DNA from: Cryobacterium sp. PH31-L1
Lineage (GTDB): Bacteria; Actinomycetota; Actinomycetes; Actinomycetales; Microbacteriaceae
Assembly (NCBI RefSeq): GCF_030063145.1
Contig: NZ_JASISM010000003.1
Coordinates: 62,001-126,000, forward strand
Reading direction: 5' to 3'
DNA length: 64,000 bases
Below are positions 1 to 9,090 of the stretch, in pieces (position 1 is the first letter of the stretch; each line of letters begins with the position of its first letter). The notes beneath the pieces were generated by a model. The model saw only the letters and a list, made by a program, of their open reading frames with translations. It was not told the origin of the DNA and did no database searches. The position numbers and the translations under genes are program-made.

Positions 1-84
1 AAGACTAGAGTTCTGCGGGCCGGGGCCGGGCGACCGGTAGACTTGCCGGGTCAAGCATCCGCTATCTCGGGGAGAATTCCACAC

Positions 85-2391
85 GTGACCGCTGTTTCCA
101 ACACCTCTTCCCGCGGCGTCGCCGACACCGTTTCGAACGCTATTGCCACGCCGGAGAAGGATCAGCCCTACGGCGCGCTCGGGCTCAAGGCCGATGAGTA
201 TGCGAAGATCCGCGAGATTCTGGGCCGCCGCCCCACGAGTGGCGAGCTCGCCATGTACTCGGTGATGTGGAGCGAGCACTGCTCCTATAAGAGCTCGAAG
301 ATGTACCTGCGCCAGTTCGGCGACAAGGTCACCCCCGCCATGAAGAAGAACCTCATGGTCGGTATGGGCGAGAACGCCGGCGTGCTCGACGTCGGCGAGG
401 GCTGGGCCGTCACCTTCAAGATCGAATCCCACAACCACCCCTCCTACATTGAGCCCTTCCAGGGCGCCGCCACCGGCGTCGGCGGCATCGTGCGCGACAT
501 CATCTCGATGGGCGCCCGCCCGGTGGCCGTGATGGACGCCCTGCGCTTCGGCGATATCAACGATCCCGATACTGCCCGCGTCGTGCACGGCGTGGTGAGC
601 GGCATCAGCTTCTACGGCAACTGCCTCGGCCTGCCGAACATCGGCGGCGAAACCGTGTTCGACCGGGTGTACCAGGGCAACCCGCTGGTCAATGCGCTCT
701 CGGTCGGCGTGCTGCGTCACGAGGACCTGCACCTGGCCAATGCCCGCGGCGTTGGCAACCAGGTCGTTTTGTTCGGTGCCCGCACCGGCGGCGACGGCAT
801 CGGCGGGGCATCCATTCTCGCCTCGGATACCTTCAGCGCCAATGGCCCGACCAAGCGTCCAGCAGTGCAGGTCGGCGACCCGTTCGCCGAGAAGGTGCTC
901 ATTGAGTGCTGCCTCGAATTGTTCGCGGGCAAGCTCGTCGAGGGAATCCAGGACCTCGGCGCGGCCGGCATCAGCTGCGCGACCAGTGAGCTGGCCTCGA
1001 ACGGCGACGGCGGCATGTTCATTGAGCTCGAGAAGGTGCTGCTGCGCGACCCAACGCTCACCGCCGAAGAGATTCTGATGAGCGAGAGCCAGGAACGCAT
1101 GATGGCGATCGTCACGCCAGAGAAGCTCGAGGGCTTCCTCGCCGTGACGAAGAAGTGGGATGTCGAGACCAGCGTGCTCGGCGAGGTCACCGACACCGGC
1201 CGACTAGTTATCAACTGGCACGGCGAAGAAATCGTCAACGTGCTGCCGCGCACCGTGGCCGTAGATGGCCCGGTCTACGAGCGTCCGCTCGCCTACCCGA
1301 CCTGGATCGACGCCCTGCAGGCCGACACCGCCTCCGGACTGCCGCGTGCCCTCGACGGCGAGACCCTGCGCGAGCAGTTCCTCGACCTGCTCGGCTCACC
1401 GAACCTGGCCGATCCGAGCTGGATCACCGACCAGTACGACCACTACGTGCAGGGCAACACGGCACTGTCTTTTCCCGACGACGGCGGCATGATTCGGGTC
1501 GACGAAGAGTCTGGCCTCGGCTTCGCGATCGCGACCGACGCGAACGGCCGCTACTGCCAGCTCGACCCGTACCGCGGCGCCCAGCTGGCCCTGGCCGAGG
1601 CGTACCGCAACGTGGCCGCGACCGGCGCGGTCCCGGCCGGCGTCAGCGACTGCCTCAACTTCGGCTCGCCGGAGAACCCCGAGGTGATGTGGCAGTTCCG
1701 GGAGGCCGTCACGGCCCTCGCCGACGGATGCCTCGAACTCGAGATTCCCGTCACCGGCGGGAATGTCTCGTTCTACAACCAGACCGGCGATCAGCCGATT
1801 CACCCCACCCCGGTCGTGGCCGTGCTCGGCGTGATCGACGACGTCGCCCGCCGCATCCCGAGCGGCTGGCAGGACGACGGCCACAACATCTACCTGCTCG
1901 GCGAGACCCGCCTCGAGCTCGACGGTTCGGCCTGGGCCGGAGTCGTGCACGACCACCTCGGCGGTCGCCCGCCGATCGTCGATCTCGGTAAGGAGAAGGC
2001 CCTCGCCGGCCTGCTACACGCCGCCTCGAAGGAAGCCCTCATCGACAGCGCCCACGACCTCAGCGAGGGCGGGCTCGCCCAGGCCCTGGCCGAAGCCGTC
2101 ATGCGCTTCGGTGTGGGAGCCCGGGTCTGGCTGGGCGACATCTGCGGGCGCGACGGGGTGGACGCATCCACTGCCCTGTTCTCGGAATCGGCCGGTCGCG
2201 TCATCGTCTCCGTGCCGCGCGAAGACGACGTGAAGTTCCTCGGCCTCTGCGCCGGCCGCTACATTCCGGTGCTGCGCATCGGCGTGACGGATGCCACCCT
2301 GCACGCCCTAGAGGTGCAAGACGTCTTCGCCGCGCCCCTCTCCGAAATGAAGCAGCGGCACCAGTCCCCGCTCCCCGCCGCCTTCGCCTAA
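85..2391 (+). CDS. purL: Phosphoribosylformylglycinamidine synthase subunit PurL
   Basis: This enzyme converts FGAR, glutamine and ATP to FGAM in cytosolic purine synthesis and works with PurQ and PurS. At about 768 residues it is the short, multi-subunit form of PurL. The segment [20 protein letters not shown] (about residues 112-131) is the classical PurL signature, and the two tandem AIR-synthase-like halves are visible. The reading frame is open from an ATG at 43, but a GGGGAG ribosome site at 69-74 stands ten bases before the GTG at 85, so I chose the GTG. The gene is followed by a convergent SDR gene. purQ and purS are not in the window; bases 1-84 carry no other gene that I can see. 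Confidence 0.96.
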   Translation: MTAVSNTSSRGVADTVSNAIATPEKDQPYGALGLKADEYAKIREILGRRPTSGELAMYSVMWSEHCSYKSSKMYLRQFGDKVTPAMKKNLMVGMGENAGVLDVGEGWAVTFKIESHNHPSYIEPFQGAATGVGGIVRDIISMGARPVAVMDALRFGDINDPDTARVVHGVVSGISFYGNCLGLPNIGGETVFDRVYQGNPLVNALSVGVLRHEDLHLANARGVGNQVVLFGARTGGDGIGGASILASDTFSANGPTKRPAVQVGDPFAEKVLIECCLELFAGKLVEGIQDLGAAGISCATSELASNGDGGMFIELEKVLLRDPTLTAEEILMSESQERMMAIVTPEKLEGFLAVTKKWDVETSVLGEVTDTGRLVINWHGEEIVNVLPRTVAVDGPVYERPLAYPTWIDALQADTASGLPRALDGETLREQFLDLLGSPNLADPSWITDQYDHYVQGNTALSFPDDGGMIRVDEESGLGFAIATDANGRYCQLDPYRGAQLALAEAYRNVAATGAVPAGVSDCLNFGSPENPEVMWQFREAVTALADGCLELEIPVTGGNVSFYNQTGDQPIHPTPVVAVLGVIDDVARRIPSGWQDDGHNIYLLGETRLELDGSAWAGVVHDHLGGRPPIVDLGKEKALAGLLHAASKEALIDSAHDLSEGGLAQALAEAVMRFGVGARVWLGDICGRDGVDASTALFSESAGRVIVSVPREDDVKFLGLCAGRYIPVLRIGVTDATLHALEVQDVFAAPLSEMKQRHQSPLPAAFA

Positions 2392-2434
2392 CCCCAGCTC
2401 GCGGCCCCGTTCTGGTCGACAGCACTCCGGCATG

Positions 2435-2516
2435 ACTCCTGCAAATTCCGGAAGACACAAAACTGAACGCCGGAATGACGCGGGACTTTCATATTCGGCG
2501 CGTAAATTGCAGGAGT
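2435..2516. terminator. Nested inverted repeat between convergent genes
   Basis: ACTCCTGCAA at 2435-2444 is the reverse complement of TTGCAGGAGT at 2507-2516. Inside it TTCCGG at 2446-2451 pairs with CCGGAA at 2470-2475. The structure lies between the 3' ends of purL and the SDR gene, so a bidirectional terminator is the simplest reading. There is no clear U-run, so the role is inferred. Confidence 0.45.
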
Positions 2517-2553
2517 TATGCGGTGGGAGCCGACGACGCCTCTGTGACGGGGG

Positions 2554-3477
2554 CTAAAGGAACGGCTCGCCGATGAGGGTCTCGGCTCGCTCCCAGAGGC
2601 GCGCGGCGACCGCTCGGTCTCGGGAGGTTCGGGTTGCGGGCTGACGGACAGGCGCGCCGCGCACCAAAAGGCGGGGGCCGAAGTAGTCGCCGCCGTGGGC
2701 ATCCGGGTCGATCGCTGCACGCACTGTCGACCAGGCTCCGTGATGCTTGCCCTGCGCGCCGACCAGCGTTTGAAGGCCGTCGATGACACGCTTGGCCGGG
2801 GTGATTTCGTTGACACCGGGAATGGTTGGAGTCAACCCCGAAATCGAGTATCCCGGATGCGCCACCAACGACTGCACCACGCCGGCCCCGTTGGCCCGCA
2901 GCCGCCGATCGAGCTCGAATCCGAACACCTGCATGGCGATCTTGGACTGCGCGTACGCCTTCCACCCGTTATAGGTAGTGGCCAGCTGCAGATCGTCAAG
3001 CGAGGAATCCATCAGCCGAGAGATCAGCGACCCGAGGGACACGACCCGGCTACCGGGAGTACGCCGCAAGGCCATGAGCGACCCCGCGGTCAAAGCAAAA
3101 TGCCCGAGAAAGTTCGTCGCAAAGACCAGCTCGTTGCCGTCGAGGCTCACGGCGCGATCCGTCGGCGGGTGCACGATTCCAGCGTTCAGAATCAGGCCGT
3201 CGAGGCGAGGAAGGGCGCGCAGGGTTTCGCTGACGTCGCGAACCGATTGCAGATCCGACACATCCAGCTGCACCACCGAAACGGATGCCCCCGCCACGCG
3301 GGCGCGAATCGCCGCGGCCGCGGCATCCGCTTTCACCGGGTTGCGGCAGGCGAGCACGACGTGGGCGCCCGCGCCGGCGAGCTGCTCGCTGGTGAAATAG
3401 CCGAGGCCGGCGTTGGCACCGGTCACGACGAAGGTCTTGCCGGTCTGGTCGGGCAGAGCCCGCGGGTTCCAGTTCAC
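2554..3477 (-). CDS. SDR-family oxidoreductase
   Basis: A 307-residue short-chain dehydrogenase of the extended group that includes retinol dehydrogenase and WWOX-like proteins. The N-terminal cofactor loop TGANAGLG (residues 19-26) suggests NADP(H) or NAD(H) binding. The NAG element lies near residue 98, and the catalytic pair is seen in YAQSK (about residues 176-180). The start is GTG at 3477. The C-terminal tail is Arg-rich. Substrate cannot be deduced. It stands alone between purL and the chorismate mutase gene and is convergent to purL. Confidence 0.85.
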   Translation of the reverse strand: MNWNPRALPDQTGKTFVVTGANAGLGYFTSEQLAGAGAHVVLACRNPVKADAAAAAIRARVAGASVSVVQLDVSDLQSVRDVSETLRALPRLDGLILNAGIVHPPTDRAVSLDGNELVFATNFLGHFALTAGSLMALRRTPGSRVVSLGSLISRLMDSSLDDLQLATTYNGWKAYAQSKIAMQVFGFELDRRLRANGAGVVQSLVAHPGYSISGLTPTIPGVNEITPAKRVIDGLQTLVGAQGKHHGAWSTVRAAIDPDAHGGDYFGPRLLVRGAPVRQPATRTSRDRAVAARLWERAETLIGEPFL

Positions 3478-3558
3478 GAGTCCTGCTCGGCATCGAGCTG
3501 ACGCCCGAAAACGTCTGTCTCGACGGTCACAGCGCCGAGATCTCCGGGCAGGCGGACG

Positions 3559-4017
3559 TCACGACGCCGAGCTTGGTGCGTGCGCTACCGGCGGGTGCGG
3601 AAGCGGGCGTGGCTGCGCAGCCGGGGTCGCGACAGCGGACGTCGGCGCAGAGCCGGCGGCCCGCCCCAGCTGCACAGCATCCCCACCGGCGATCTTCACG
3701 TGGTGGTGAATGACCTCGGCGATGATGAAATTGAGAAACTTCTCGGCGAAGGCCGGGTCGAGGTGGGCCTCTTCGGCGAGGCCGCGGAGCCGATCGATCT
3801 GCATGAGTTCACGCGCGGGGTCAGCGGCCGGCAGCCCGTGCGCTGCTTTGAGCCGCCCCACCTGCTGGGTGAACTTGAATCGCTCGGCCAGCAGGTGAAT
3901 GAGCGCGGCGTCGATATTGTCGATGCTTTCGCGAATGCTGTGCAGCTGCGCGATGGCAGCCGTGTCAGCGTCGGCGGGTAACTCCTCGTGTACGACCATA
4001 CTTTTACGATAATGCAT
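3559..4017 (-). CDS. Chorismate mutase, AroQ type
   Basis: A protein of 152 residues with a helical chorismate mutase domain at about residues 24-110. It would turn chorismate into prephenate for Phe/Tyr synthesis in the cytosol. Family features seen are SIRESIDNIDAALIHLLAER, then FKFTQQVGRLKA and a later FAEKFLNFIIAEVIHHHVKI. The last 35 residues are a Pro/Ala/His-rich tail with no obvious domain. The ATG at 4017 lies just after the stop of the EamA gene; an internal ATG at 3999 is an alternative, and neither has a strong ribosome site. The tight spacing suggests co-transcription with the transporter upstream. Confidence 0.88.
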   Translation of the reverse strand: MHYRKSMVVHEELPADADTAAIAQLHSIRESIDNIDAALIHLLAERFKFTQQVGRLKAAHGLPAADPARELMQIDRLRGLAEEAHLDPAFAEKFLNFIIAEVIHHHVKIAGGDAVQLGRAAGSAPTSAVATPAAQPRPLPHPPVAHAPSSAS

Positions 4018-4020
4018 GGC

Positions 4021-4980
4021 CTAAGCGGATGCCGCCGCCTCCCGGCCGCCAGGGCGCAGCGACCCGAATCGCAGCCGTTTCTGCGTCAGCAGGATGCCGA
4101 GCAGCACCAACAGCGCCCCGGTCGGCTCGTGCCAGGAGAATGTTTCGGCCAGCACGAGCACCCCGAGCGCCACGCCGACCACGGGCGTCACGTAGGTCAC
4201 CGTGGACGCGTTGGTCGGCCCCCAGGCGCGCAGAACGTTGATGTTCCAGATGTAGGCCAAGCCGGTTCCGAGTGCACCCAAAGCCAGCAAGCACAACACG
4301 ATCGGCAGGGTCAGCATGACCGGGCTCCACGCCAGCACGGGAGTCAGCAGCAGCATGATGCCGCCGGCGATGCCGATATTGAGAAACGCGAAAGTCGAAG
4401 CGGCGATCGGCCGCCCGCTCAGAAAGCGGCGCGTGTAGCCGAAGGTGAAGCCGTAGCAGACCGCAGCGCCGAGGCAGGCGAACTGGCCCCACAGGTCGCC
4501 GGTGAGCGAGGCATACTGCCAGGGTCCGATGATCACGACGACGCCGATGATGCCCAGAACGACACCGGCCACCTGCGCACGCACGAGCTTCTCCACTCGA
4601 AACGCGAGTGTCGCCATGAGTGCCGTCATGATCGGAGTGACGGCGTTGTAGATGCTCGCGAGGCTCGAGGAGACGTACTGCTCAGCCCAGGCGAAGAGCA
4701 GGTGCGGAATCACGCATCCGCTGATCGCAATCACCAGAAAGTGCAGCCAGACCACGCCCTCCCGCGGCAGTACCGGCCCGTTGCCTATGCGCGGACGGTT
4801 CACCAGCACGATCAGCCCCAGGGTCAGCCCGCCGAGCACGAGCCGCGACCAGGCGATTTGACCGAAGCTGACGCCGTCGAGGGCGATCTTCATGAACAGA
4901 AAACTGGAGCCCCAGATCAGCCCCATGCCGAGAAATTGCAGGGTGACGAGGGGCTTGCTGGCGGCAGGGGTCGGGGACAC
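4021..4980 (-). CDS. EamA/DMT-family transporter
   Basis: A 319-residue integral membrane protein with about ten hydrophobic segments arranged as two EamA repeats (residues about 15-150 and 165-300). The pattern GMGLIWGSSFLFMKIAL at the N-terminus and the GPTNASTVTYVTPVVGVALG segment in the second repeat are typical of drug/metabolite exporters of the RhaT/EamA group. The start is GTG at 4980. Three bases separate its stop from the chorismate mutase start. Substrate is unknown; amino acids or other metabolites are usual for the family. Confidence 0.88.
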   Translation of the reverse strand: MSPTPAASKPLVTLQFLGMGLIWGSSFLFMKIALDGVSFGQIAWSRLVLGGLTLGLIVLVNRPRIGNGPVLPREGVVWLHFLVIAISGCVIPHLLFAWAEQYVSSSLASIYNAVTPIMTALMATLAFRVEKLVRAQVAGVVLGIIGVVVIIGPWQYASLTGDLWGQFACLGAAVCYGFTFGYTRRFLSGRPIAASTFAFLNIGIAGGIMLLLTPVLAWSPVMLTLPIVLCLLALGALGTGLAYIWNINVLRAWGPTNASTVTYVTPVVGVALGVLVLAETFSWHEPTGALLVLLGILLTQKRLRFGSLRPGGREAAASA

Positions 4981-5006
4981 CTTCCGAGCCTATAGCTGGC
5001 GTCGGC

Positions 5007-5126
5007 ATGCCAGTGCCCGCCAGCGCACAAGGTCTGAAAATCGCCGAAGAATGGCAGCGGATGCTGCACGCCCCCCTGCCCGTGGTTAAGGAAATCCGGC
5101 TCACCGGCCACTCGGGTACCGCATGA
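5007..5126 (+). CDS. Possible 39-residue small protein
   Basis: A short frame from ATG 5007 to TGA 5124-5126 encodes 39 residues including KIAEEWQRMLHAPLPVVKEI, with GC-rich third codon positions like its neighbours. It begins 26 bases upstream of, and divergent from, the EamA gene. A TATAGC hexamer about ten bases before the ATG and no ribosome site would fit a leaderless mRNA. I recognise no family. It could equally be the remnant of a longer gene or a chance frame. Confidence 0.3.
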   Translation: MPVPASAQGLKIAEEWQRMLHAPLPVVKEIRLTGHSGTA

Positions 5127-5230
5127 TTCCGGGGTCCCACGCGCCCGCCCATCAGACTTTTCCTGAATTAGCCCCCACAAACCCCCCAGAGCCCCCGGAA
5201 TCACAAGGCACCGACAAACGGATGCTCCAC

Positions 5231-6025
5231 CTACTGCGAGGTGTCGGCCCCGGCGCTCTGCTCCGCGTCGCTTCCAGATTCCGGGACCGGACCGGCCGAG
5301 CCCGAAGCAGCCTCAGGAGCATTTCCGGCGCCCGGACCAAAGCCGCCCCGCGGCCCGCCTCCGGTGATGGTGCCGCTTGGACCGGTCGGTCGCAGGCTGC
5401 GGTAGGTGACGAACCGGCCCTCGAACGCGTTGAGACGCGCCTCGAGTCCCGCGCGCACGGCCGGCCACTCGTCGGCGAGGATCGAATAGACGGCGCTGTC
5501 CCGCCAGGTGCCGTCGGCGCGCGGGCGGTCGCGGCGCAGGATGCCCTCGAACGTGGCACCGATGCCGAGGATGGCGGCGCGGGAACGCTCGTTGATGGCA
5601 TCCACTTGAATCTTGACCCGCCCGAAGCCATTGGAGAAGGCGGCGCCGAGCACGAGCAGTTTGGTGTCGGCGTTGACGGCGGTGCCCCAGACGCGCGGGT
5701 CGTAGGCGGTCCAGCCGAGGTGAATTGACTCGTTCACCTCGTCGATATCACCGAGGGTCGTGGTTCCGACGACGTCGCCGTCGTTGGGGCCCCCGAGCAG
5801 ACGCACCACGTAGGGCAGGCTCTCCCACTGGAAATAATCGTGTGCCCACTTGATGAAGCCGTCGACATCAGAATGTAGGGCGGCCGGGCCTCCGCCGTAG
5901 CCGGCCGCGAACACTTCGGGGTGCGCGATGGCGCGGTGCAGGTCGGGAAGTACTGCGCTGCCCATGGGTTGCAGCTGCACGAATCGACCGGTCAGGGTCA
6001 GGGAATGGGGTCTCACGGCGTTCAC
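5231..6025 (-). CDS. GNAT-family N-acetyltransferase, RimJ/RimL-like
   Basis: A 264-residue cytosolic protein whose residues about 10-190 form a RimJ/RimL-type acetyltransferase domain. Recognisable parts are LTGRFVQLQPM near the N-terminus, VVGTTTLGDIDEVNESIHLG (strands around the acetyl-CoA site) and FGRVKIQVDAINERSRAAI (typical motif B). The C-terminal 55 residues are a low-complexity Gly/Pro/Ser/Glu tail, probably disordered. The start is GTG at 6025. It may acetylate a protein N-terminus, an amino sugar or an antibiotic; the substrate cannot be told from sequence. Confidence 0.82.
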   Translation of the reverse strand: MNAVRPHSLTLTGRFVQLQPMGSAVLPDLHRAIAHPEVFAAGYGGGPAALHSDVDGFIKWAHDYFQWESLPYVVRLLGGPNDGDVVGTTTLGDIDEVNESIHLGWTAYDPRVWGTAVNADTKLLVLGAAFSNGFGRVKIQVDAINERSRAAILGIGATFEGILRRDRPRADGTWRDSAVYSILADEWPAVRAGLEARLNAFEGRFVTYRSLRPTGPSGTITGGGPRGGFGPGAGNAPEAASGSAGPVPESGSDAEQSAGADTSQ

Positions 6026-6120
6026 TCGCCTAGTGTGACAGGTAAAAGTGAGGAATTGTGCACCGATTGTGGCAACCGGGCGGAATCGCAGTGCCCGGTT
6101 GCCGGAAAAACCAGTACTGA

Positions 6121-7407
6121 TCAGTCGATCAGGTCGTGCCGCACCACGATGGCCTCACGGTCGGGGCCGACGCCGATCGCCGAGATGCGCGATCCGCTCA
6201 TGCCTTCGAGAGCGAGGACGTACTCCTGTGCCGCCTGCGGCAGGTCTTCGAACCGGCGCACGCCGGTGATGTCCTCGGTCCAGCCGGGGAAGTTCTCGTA
6301 GATCGGGACGGCGTGGTGAAAGTCGCTCTGCGAGACCGGCACTTCTTCGACACGCACGCCGTCGACCGAGTAGGCCACGCAGACCGGAATCTCGGACAGA
6401 CCGGTGAGCACATCGAGCTTGGTCAGCACGAAGTCGGTGACGCCGTTGATGCGCGCGGTGTAGCGGGCAATCGGGGCGTCATACCAGCCACAGCGGCGCG
6501 GGCGCCCGGTGGTGGTGCCGAACTCGAAGCCGTTGGAGCGCAGGTATTCGCCCGACTCGTCGAACAGTTCGGTGGGGAACGGGCCGCTGCCGACGCGGGT
6601 CGTGTACGCCTTGACCACGGCAATGACGCGGTCGATGCGGTTCGGGGCGATTCCACTGCCGGTGACCGCGCCACCCGAGGTGGCGTTCGACGAGGTCACG
6701 AACGGGTAGGTGCCGTGGTCGACGTCGAGCATGGTGGCCTGGCCGCCCTCGAACAGTACGGTCTTTCCGGCGTCCAGTGCCTGGTGCAGCAGCAGGGCGG
6801 TGTCGGTGACCATGGGGCGCAGGCGTTCGGCGTAGCCGAGCAGCTCGGTGACGATCTCCTCGGCCTCGATGGCACGGCGGTTGTAGACCTTGACGAGCAT
6901 GTGGTTCTTCTGGTCGAGGGCTCCCTCGACCTTCTGGCGCAGAATGTTCTCATCGAACAGGTCCTGCACGCGAATGCCGACCCGGTTGATCTTGTCGGCG
7001 TAGGCCGGGCCGATGCCGCGCCCGGTGGTACCGATCTGGCGCTTGCCGAGGAAACGTTCGGTGACCTTGTCGAGGGTTCGGTGATACGCGGTGATGATGT
7101 GGGCGTTGAGGCTGACCTTCAGTCGCGACACATCGACACCGCGCTCCGAGAGCGCGTCCAGCTCTTCGAACAGCACCTCGACGTCTACGACGACGCCGTT
7201 GGCGATGACCGGGGTGACGCCGGGGCTCAGGATGCCTGACGGCAGCAGGTGCAGCGCATACTTCTCGTCGCCGACGACGACGGTGTGGCCGGCGTTGTTG
7301 CCGCCGTTGAACTTGACGACATAGTCGACCCGGCTGCCGAGCAGGTCGGTGGCTTTACCCTTGCCCTCGTCGCCCCACTGGGCTCCGATGAGTACGATCG
7401 CGGGCAT
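6121..7407 (-). CDS. purA: Adenylosuccinate synthetase
   Basis: PurA joins IMP and aspartate with GTP to make adenylosuccinate, the first committed step to AMP. The 428-residue length is normal. The GTP loop [11 protein letters not shown] (residues 8-18), the NGGNNAGHT segment (about 35-43) and [11 protein letters not shown] (about 127-137) are all present. The start ATG at 7407 directly follows the stop of the DUF3151 gene, with a GAGGAG ribosome site inside that gene's end, so translation of the two is probably coupled. Confidence 0.97.
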   Translation of the reverse strand: MPAIVLIGAQWGDEGKGKATDLLGSRVDYVVKFNGGNNAGHTVVVGDEKYALHLLPSGILSPGVTPVIANGVVVDVEVLFEELDALSERGVDVSRLKVSLNAHIITAYHRTLDKVTERFLGKRQIGTTGRGIGPAYADKINRVGIRVQDLFDENILRQKVEGALDQKNHMLVKVYNRRAIEAEEIVTELLGYAERLRPMVTDTALLLHQALDAGKTVLFEGGQATMLDVDHGTYPFVTSSNATSGGAVTGSGIAPNRIDRVIAVVKAYTTRVGSGPFPTELFDESGEYLRSNGFEFGTTTGRPRRCGWYDAPIARYTARINGVTDFVLTKLDVLTGLSEIPVCVAYSVDGVRVEEVPVSQSDFHHAVPIYENFPGWTEDITGVRRFEDLPQAAQEYVLALEGMSGSRISAIGVGPDREAIVVRHDLID

Positions 7408-7893
7408 TTAGTCTTCTCCTCGAATAACGAAAGCTTCGGTGGGCGGCGCCGGGTCGAAGCCCGGGCTGCCGGTGTACAGGGCCCCGATGATGTCGATGGC
7501 GTCCACGTCAGCATCCGTCAAAAAGGCTGTCAGACGGGAGACCTCGTCGGCCTCACCGATCTCTTCGGCGCCGCGGCGCAGCGCGAACAGGGCGCGGAGC
7601 ACACCGCGGTTGGGTTCGTGGCGCCACGGAATGGGTCCGTGGCCGCGCCAGCCGGCCTTGCGCAGGGCGTCGAGTCCGCGGTGGTAACCGACGCGGGCAT
7701 AGGCATACGACTCGAGGATGCGGCCCTCGGAATGGGTGGCATCGGCCAGTTCAGCCCAGGCGAGCGGAGAGGTCGGATGCACCTGCACGACACCGGAGAT
7801 CTCGCTCCTCGCGGTTCGACGGAGGGCCTCGAGCACCTCCGGTTCCGCGGGAAGAAGGGTCTCGGGCTCTGAAATCAAATTGTCGCCGGTCAC
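7408..7893 (-). CDS. DUF3151 family protein
   Basis: A cytosolic protein of about 161 residues belonging to the actinobacterial DUF3151 family. Conserved-looking stretches are SPLAWAELADATHSEGRILE, YAYARVGYHRGLDALRKAGW and GHGPIPWRHEPNRGVLRAL. No biochemical role is known to me. The frame extends to a TTG at 7908, but the GTG at 7893 has a TAGGAT sequence about seven bases before it and gives a family-like N-terminus. It abuts purA with no gap and the two probably form one transcript. Confidence 0.85.
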   Translation of the reverse strand: MTGDNLISEPETLLPAEPEVLEALRRTARSEISGVVQVHPTSPLAWAELADATHSEGRILESYAYARVGYHRGLDALRKAGWRGHGPIPWRHEPNRGVLRALFALRRGAEEIGEADEVSRLTAFLTDADVDAIDIIGALYTGSPGFDPAPPTEAFVIRGED

Positions 7894-7969
7894 ACTGAAT
7901 CCTACCAAGACCGAGACCGGGCGCCCCGGCGACGGGCCAGATGAGCCTAAAACGCCAGTCCCTACGTGG

Positions 7970-8338
7970 CTAGGCCTGGCTTTGCTGCCGGGCGGCGACC
8001 CGCCAGCCGCCGTTGACGAACAGGTAGGTCGTCGACATGTTCAGTTCGGCCACGACCTCGCCGCGGCGGGCGATCGCCTTGTACACCACGACACCGGCGT
8101 GTTCGCCGAGGCGGATGATGGCGGGTTCGTGAATGCCGTAGCTCTCCCACGGCACCGCCTGATCGAAGTACGCGGTGACCTGGTCACGCGTGATGACGGC
8201 GCCCGGCACAATGATCAGACCGTCGTCGGTCATCTCGCGCTGGTAGTAGGCGCCGCCGTTCCCGCCCAGAATGGCCTCCCATCCGGCGTTTTCTTCGTGG
8301 AGGAGTCGGGCCGGAAGATCGTCAGTGATCGCAGTCAT
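7970..8338 (-). CDS. NTF2-like (DUF4440/SnoaL-type) protein
   Basis: A 122-residue single-domain protein. The pattern of a helical N-terminus (LLHEENAGWEAI), a middle ITRDQVTAYFDQ segment and the final strands AELNMSTTYLFVNGGWRVAA is typical of the nuclear-transport-factor-2 fold used in DUF4440 proteins. Such proteins act as small enzymes or binding domains; no catalytic residues can be assigned here. It lies as a single gene between the DUF3151 gene and the SpoU methylase. Confidence 0.72.
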   Translation of the reverse strand: MTAITDDLPARLLHEENAGWEAILGGNGGAYYQREMTDDGLIIVPGAVITRDQVTAYFDQAVPWESYGIHEPAIIRLGEHAGVVVYKAIARRGEVVAELNMSTTYLFVNGGWRVAARQQSQA

Positions 8339-8380
8339 ACCGTCACGCTAGCCCGTATTCAGCCCGCAAACCAGTGAAGA

Positions 8381-9016
8381 TCAGAACCGGTGCTGGACCA
8401 CCCAGGCATGCATGGTCACGGCGGCGGCCGCCGAGGCGTTGATCGACCGGGTCGACCCGAACTGGCTGATTTCCACGACGGAATCGGCGGCGGCGATGGC
8501 CGCTTCCGACAGGCCCGGGCCTTCCTGACCGAACAGTAGCGCGCAGCGTTCGGGAAAAGTAAAGGTCTCGATGATGACGCTGCCTGGCACGTTGTCGATC
8601 GCGATAATCGGCAGTTCTCCAGTCGCACACCACTCGACGAACGCGGCGACATCCGGGTGGTGCAGCACGTGCTGGTAGCGGTCGGTGACCATGGCACCGC
8701 GTTTGTTCCAGCGCTTGCGGCCAATGATGTGCACCGTGTCGGCGCCGAACGCGTTGGCACTGCGCACGATCGAGCCGATGTTCATGTCGTGCTGCCAGTT
8801 CTCAATGGCCACGTGAAACGGATGCCGATGCTCGTCCAGGTCAGCCACGATCGCGGCCATATTCCAGTAGCGGTATCGATCGATCACGTTGCGGGTGTCG
8901 CCGTGCTGCAGTAGCTCAACGTCGTAGCGGTCTTCGCTCGGCCATTCTCCTAGCCAGGGACCGACGCCGTAGGTGGAGCGCTCTGGCGTGGAGTTGTCGA
9001 CTGCAGATTCTGGCAC
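8381..9016 (-). CDS. SpoU-family RNA 2'-O-methyltransferase
   Basis: A SAM-dependent tRNA or rRNA ribose methylase of about 211 residues with a SPOUT knot domain. All three SpoU motifs are present: NIGSIVRSANAFGAD (motif 1), FGQEGPGLSE (motif 2) and STRSINASAAAAVTMHAW (motif 3, at the C-terminus). The frame is open to a TTG at 9037, but the GTG at 9016 follows a TACTGT hexamer by six bases, which fits leaderless expression, so I prefer it. The RNA target is not predictable. It is divergent from mntH. Confidence 0.88.
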   Translation of the reverse strand: MPESAVDNSTPERSTYGVGPWLGEWPSEDRYDVELLQHGDTRNVIDRYRYWNMAAIVADLDEHRHPFHVAIENWQHDMNIGSIVRSANAFGADTVHIIGRKRWNKRGAMVTDRYQHVLHHPDVAAFVEWCATGELPIIAIDNVPGSVIIETFTFPERCALLFGQEGPGLSEAAIAAADSVVEISQFGSTRSINASAAAAVTMHAWVVQHRF

Positions 9017-9055
9017 GACCCAACAGTATCCTGCCAACTCCGGCCTAGATTGGGG

Positions 9056-9071
9056 TTTCGGCCTGCCTAAA
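9056..9071. promoter_or_regulatory. Candidate MntR operator upstream of mntH
   Basis: TTTCGGCCTGCCTAAA is a 16-base dyad of the form TTTnGGCnnGCCnAAA centred 27 bases before the mntH start. Its size, symmetry and place fit an operator of a DtxR/MntR repressor, and a gene for such a repressor lies just downstream of mntH. The assignment is inference. Confidence 0.55.
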
Positions 9072-9090
9072 TTCTGGCTATGGTTTCGGT

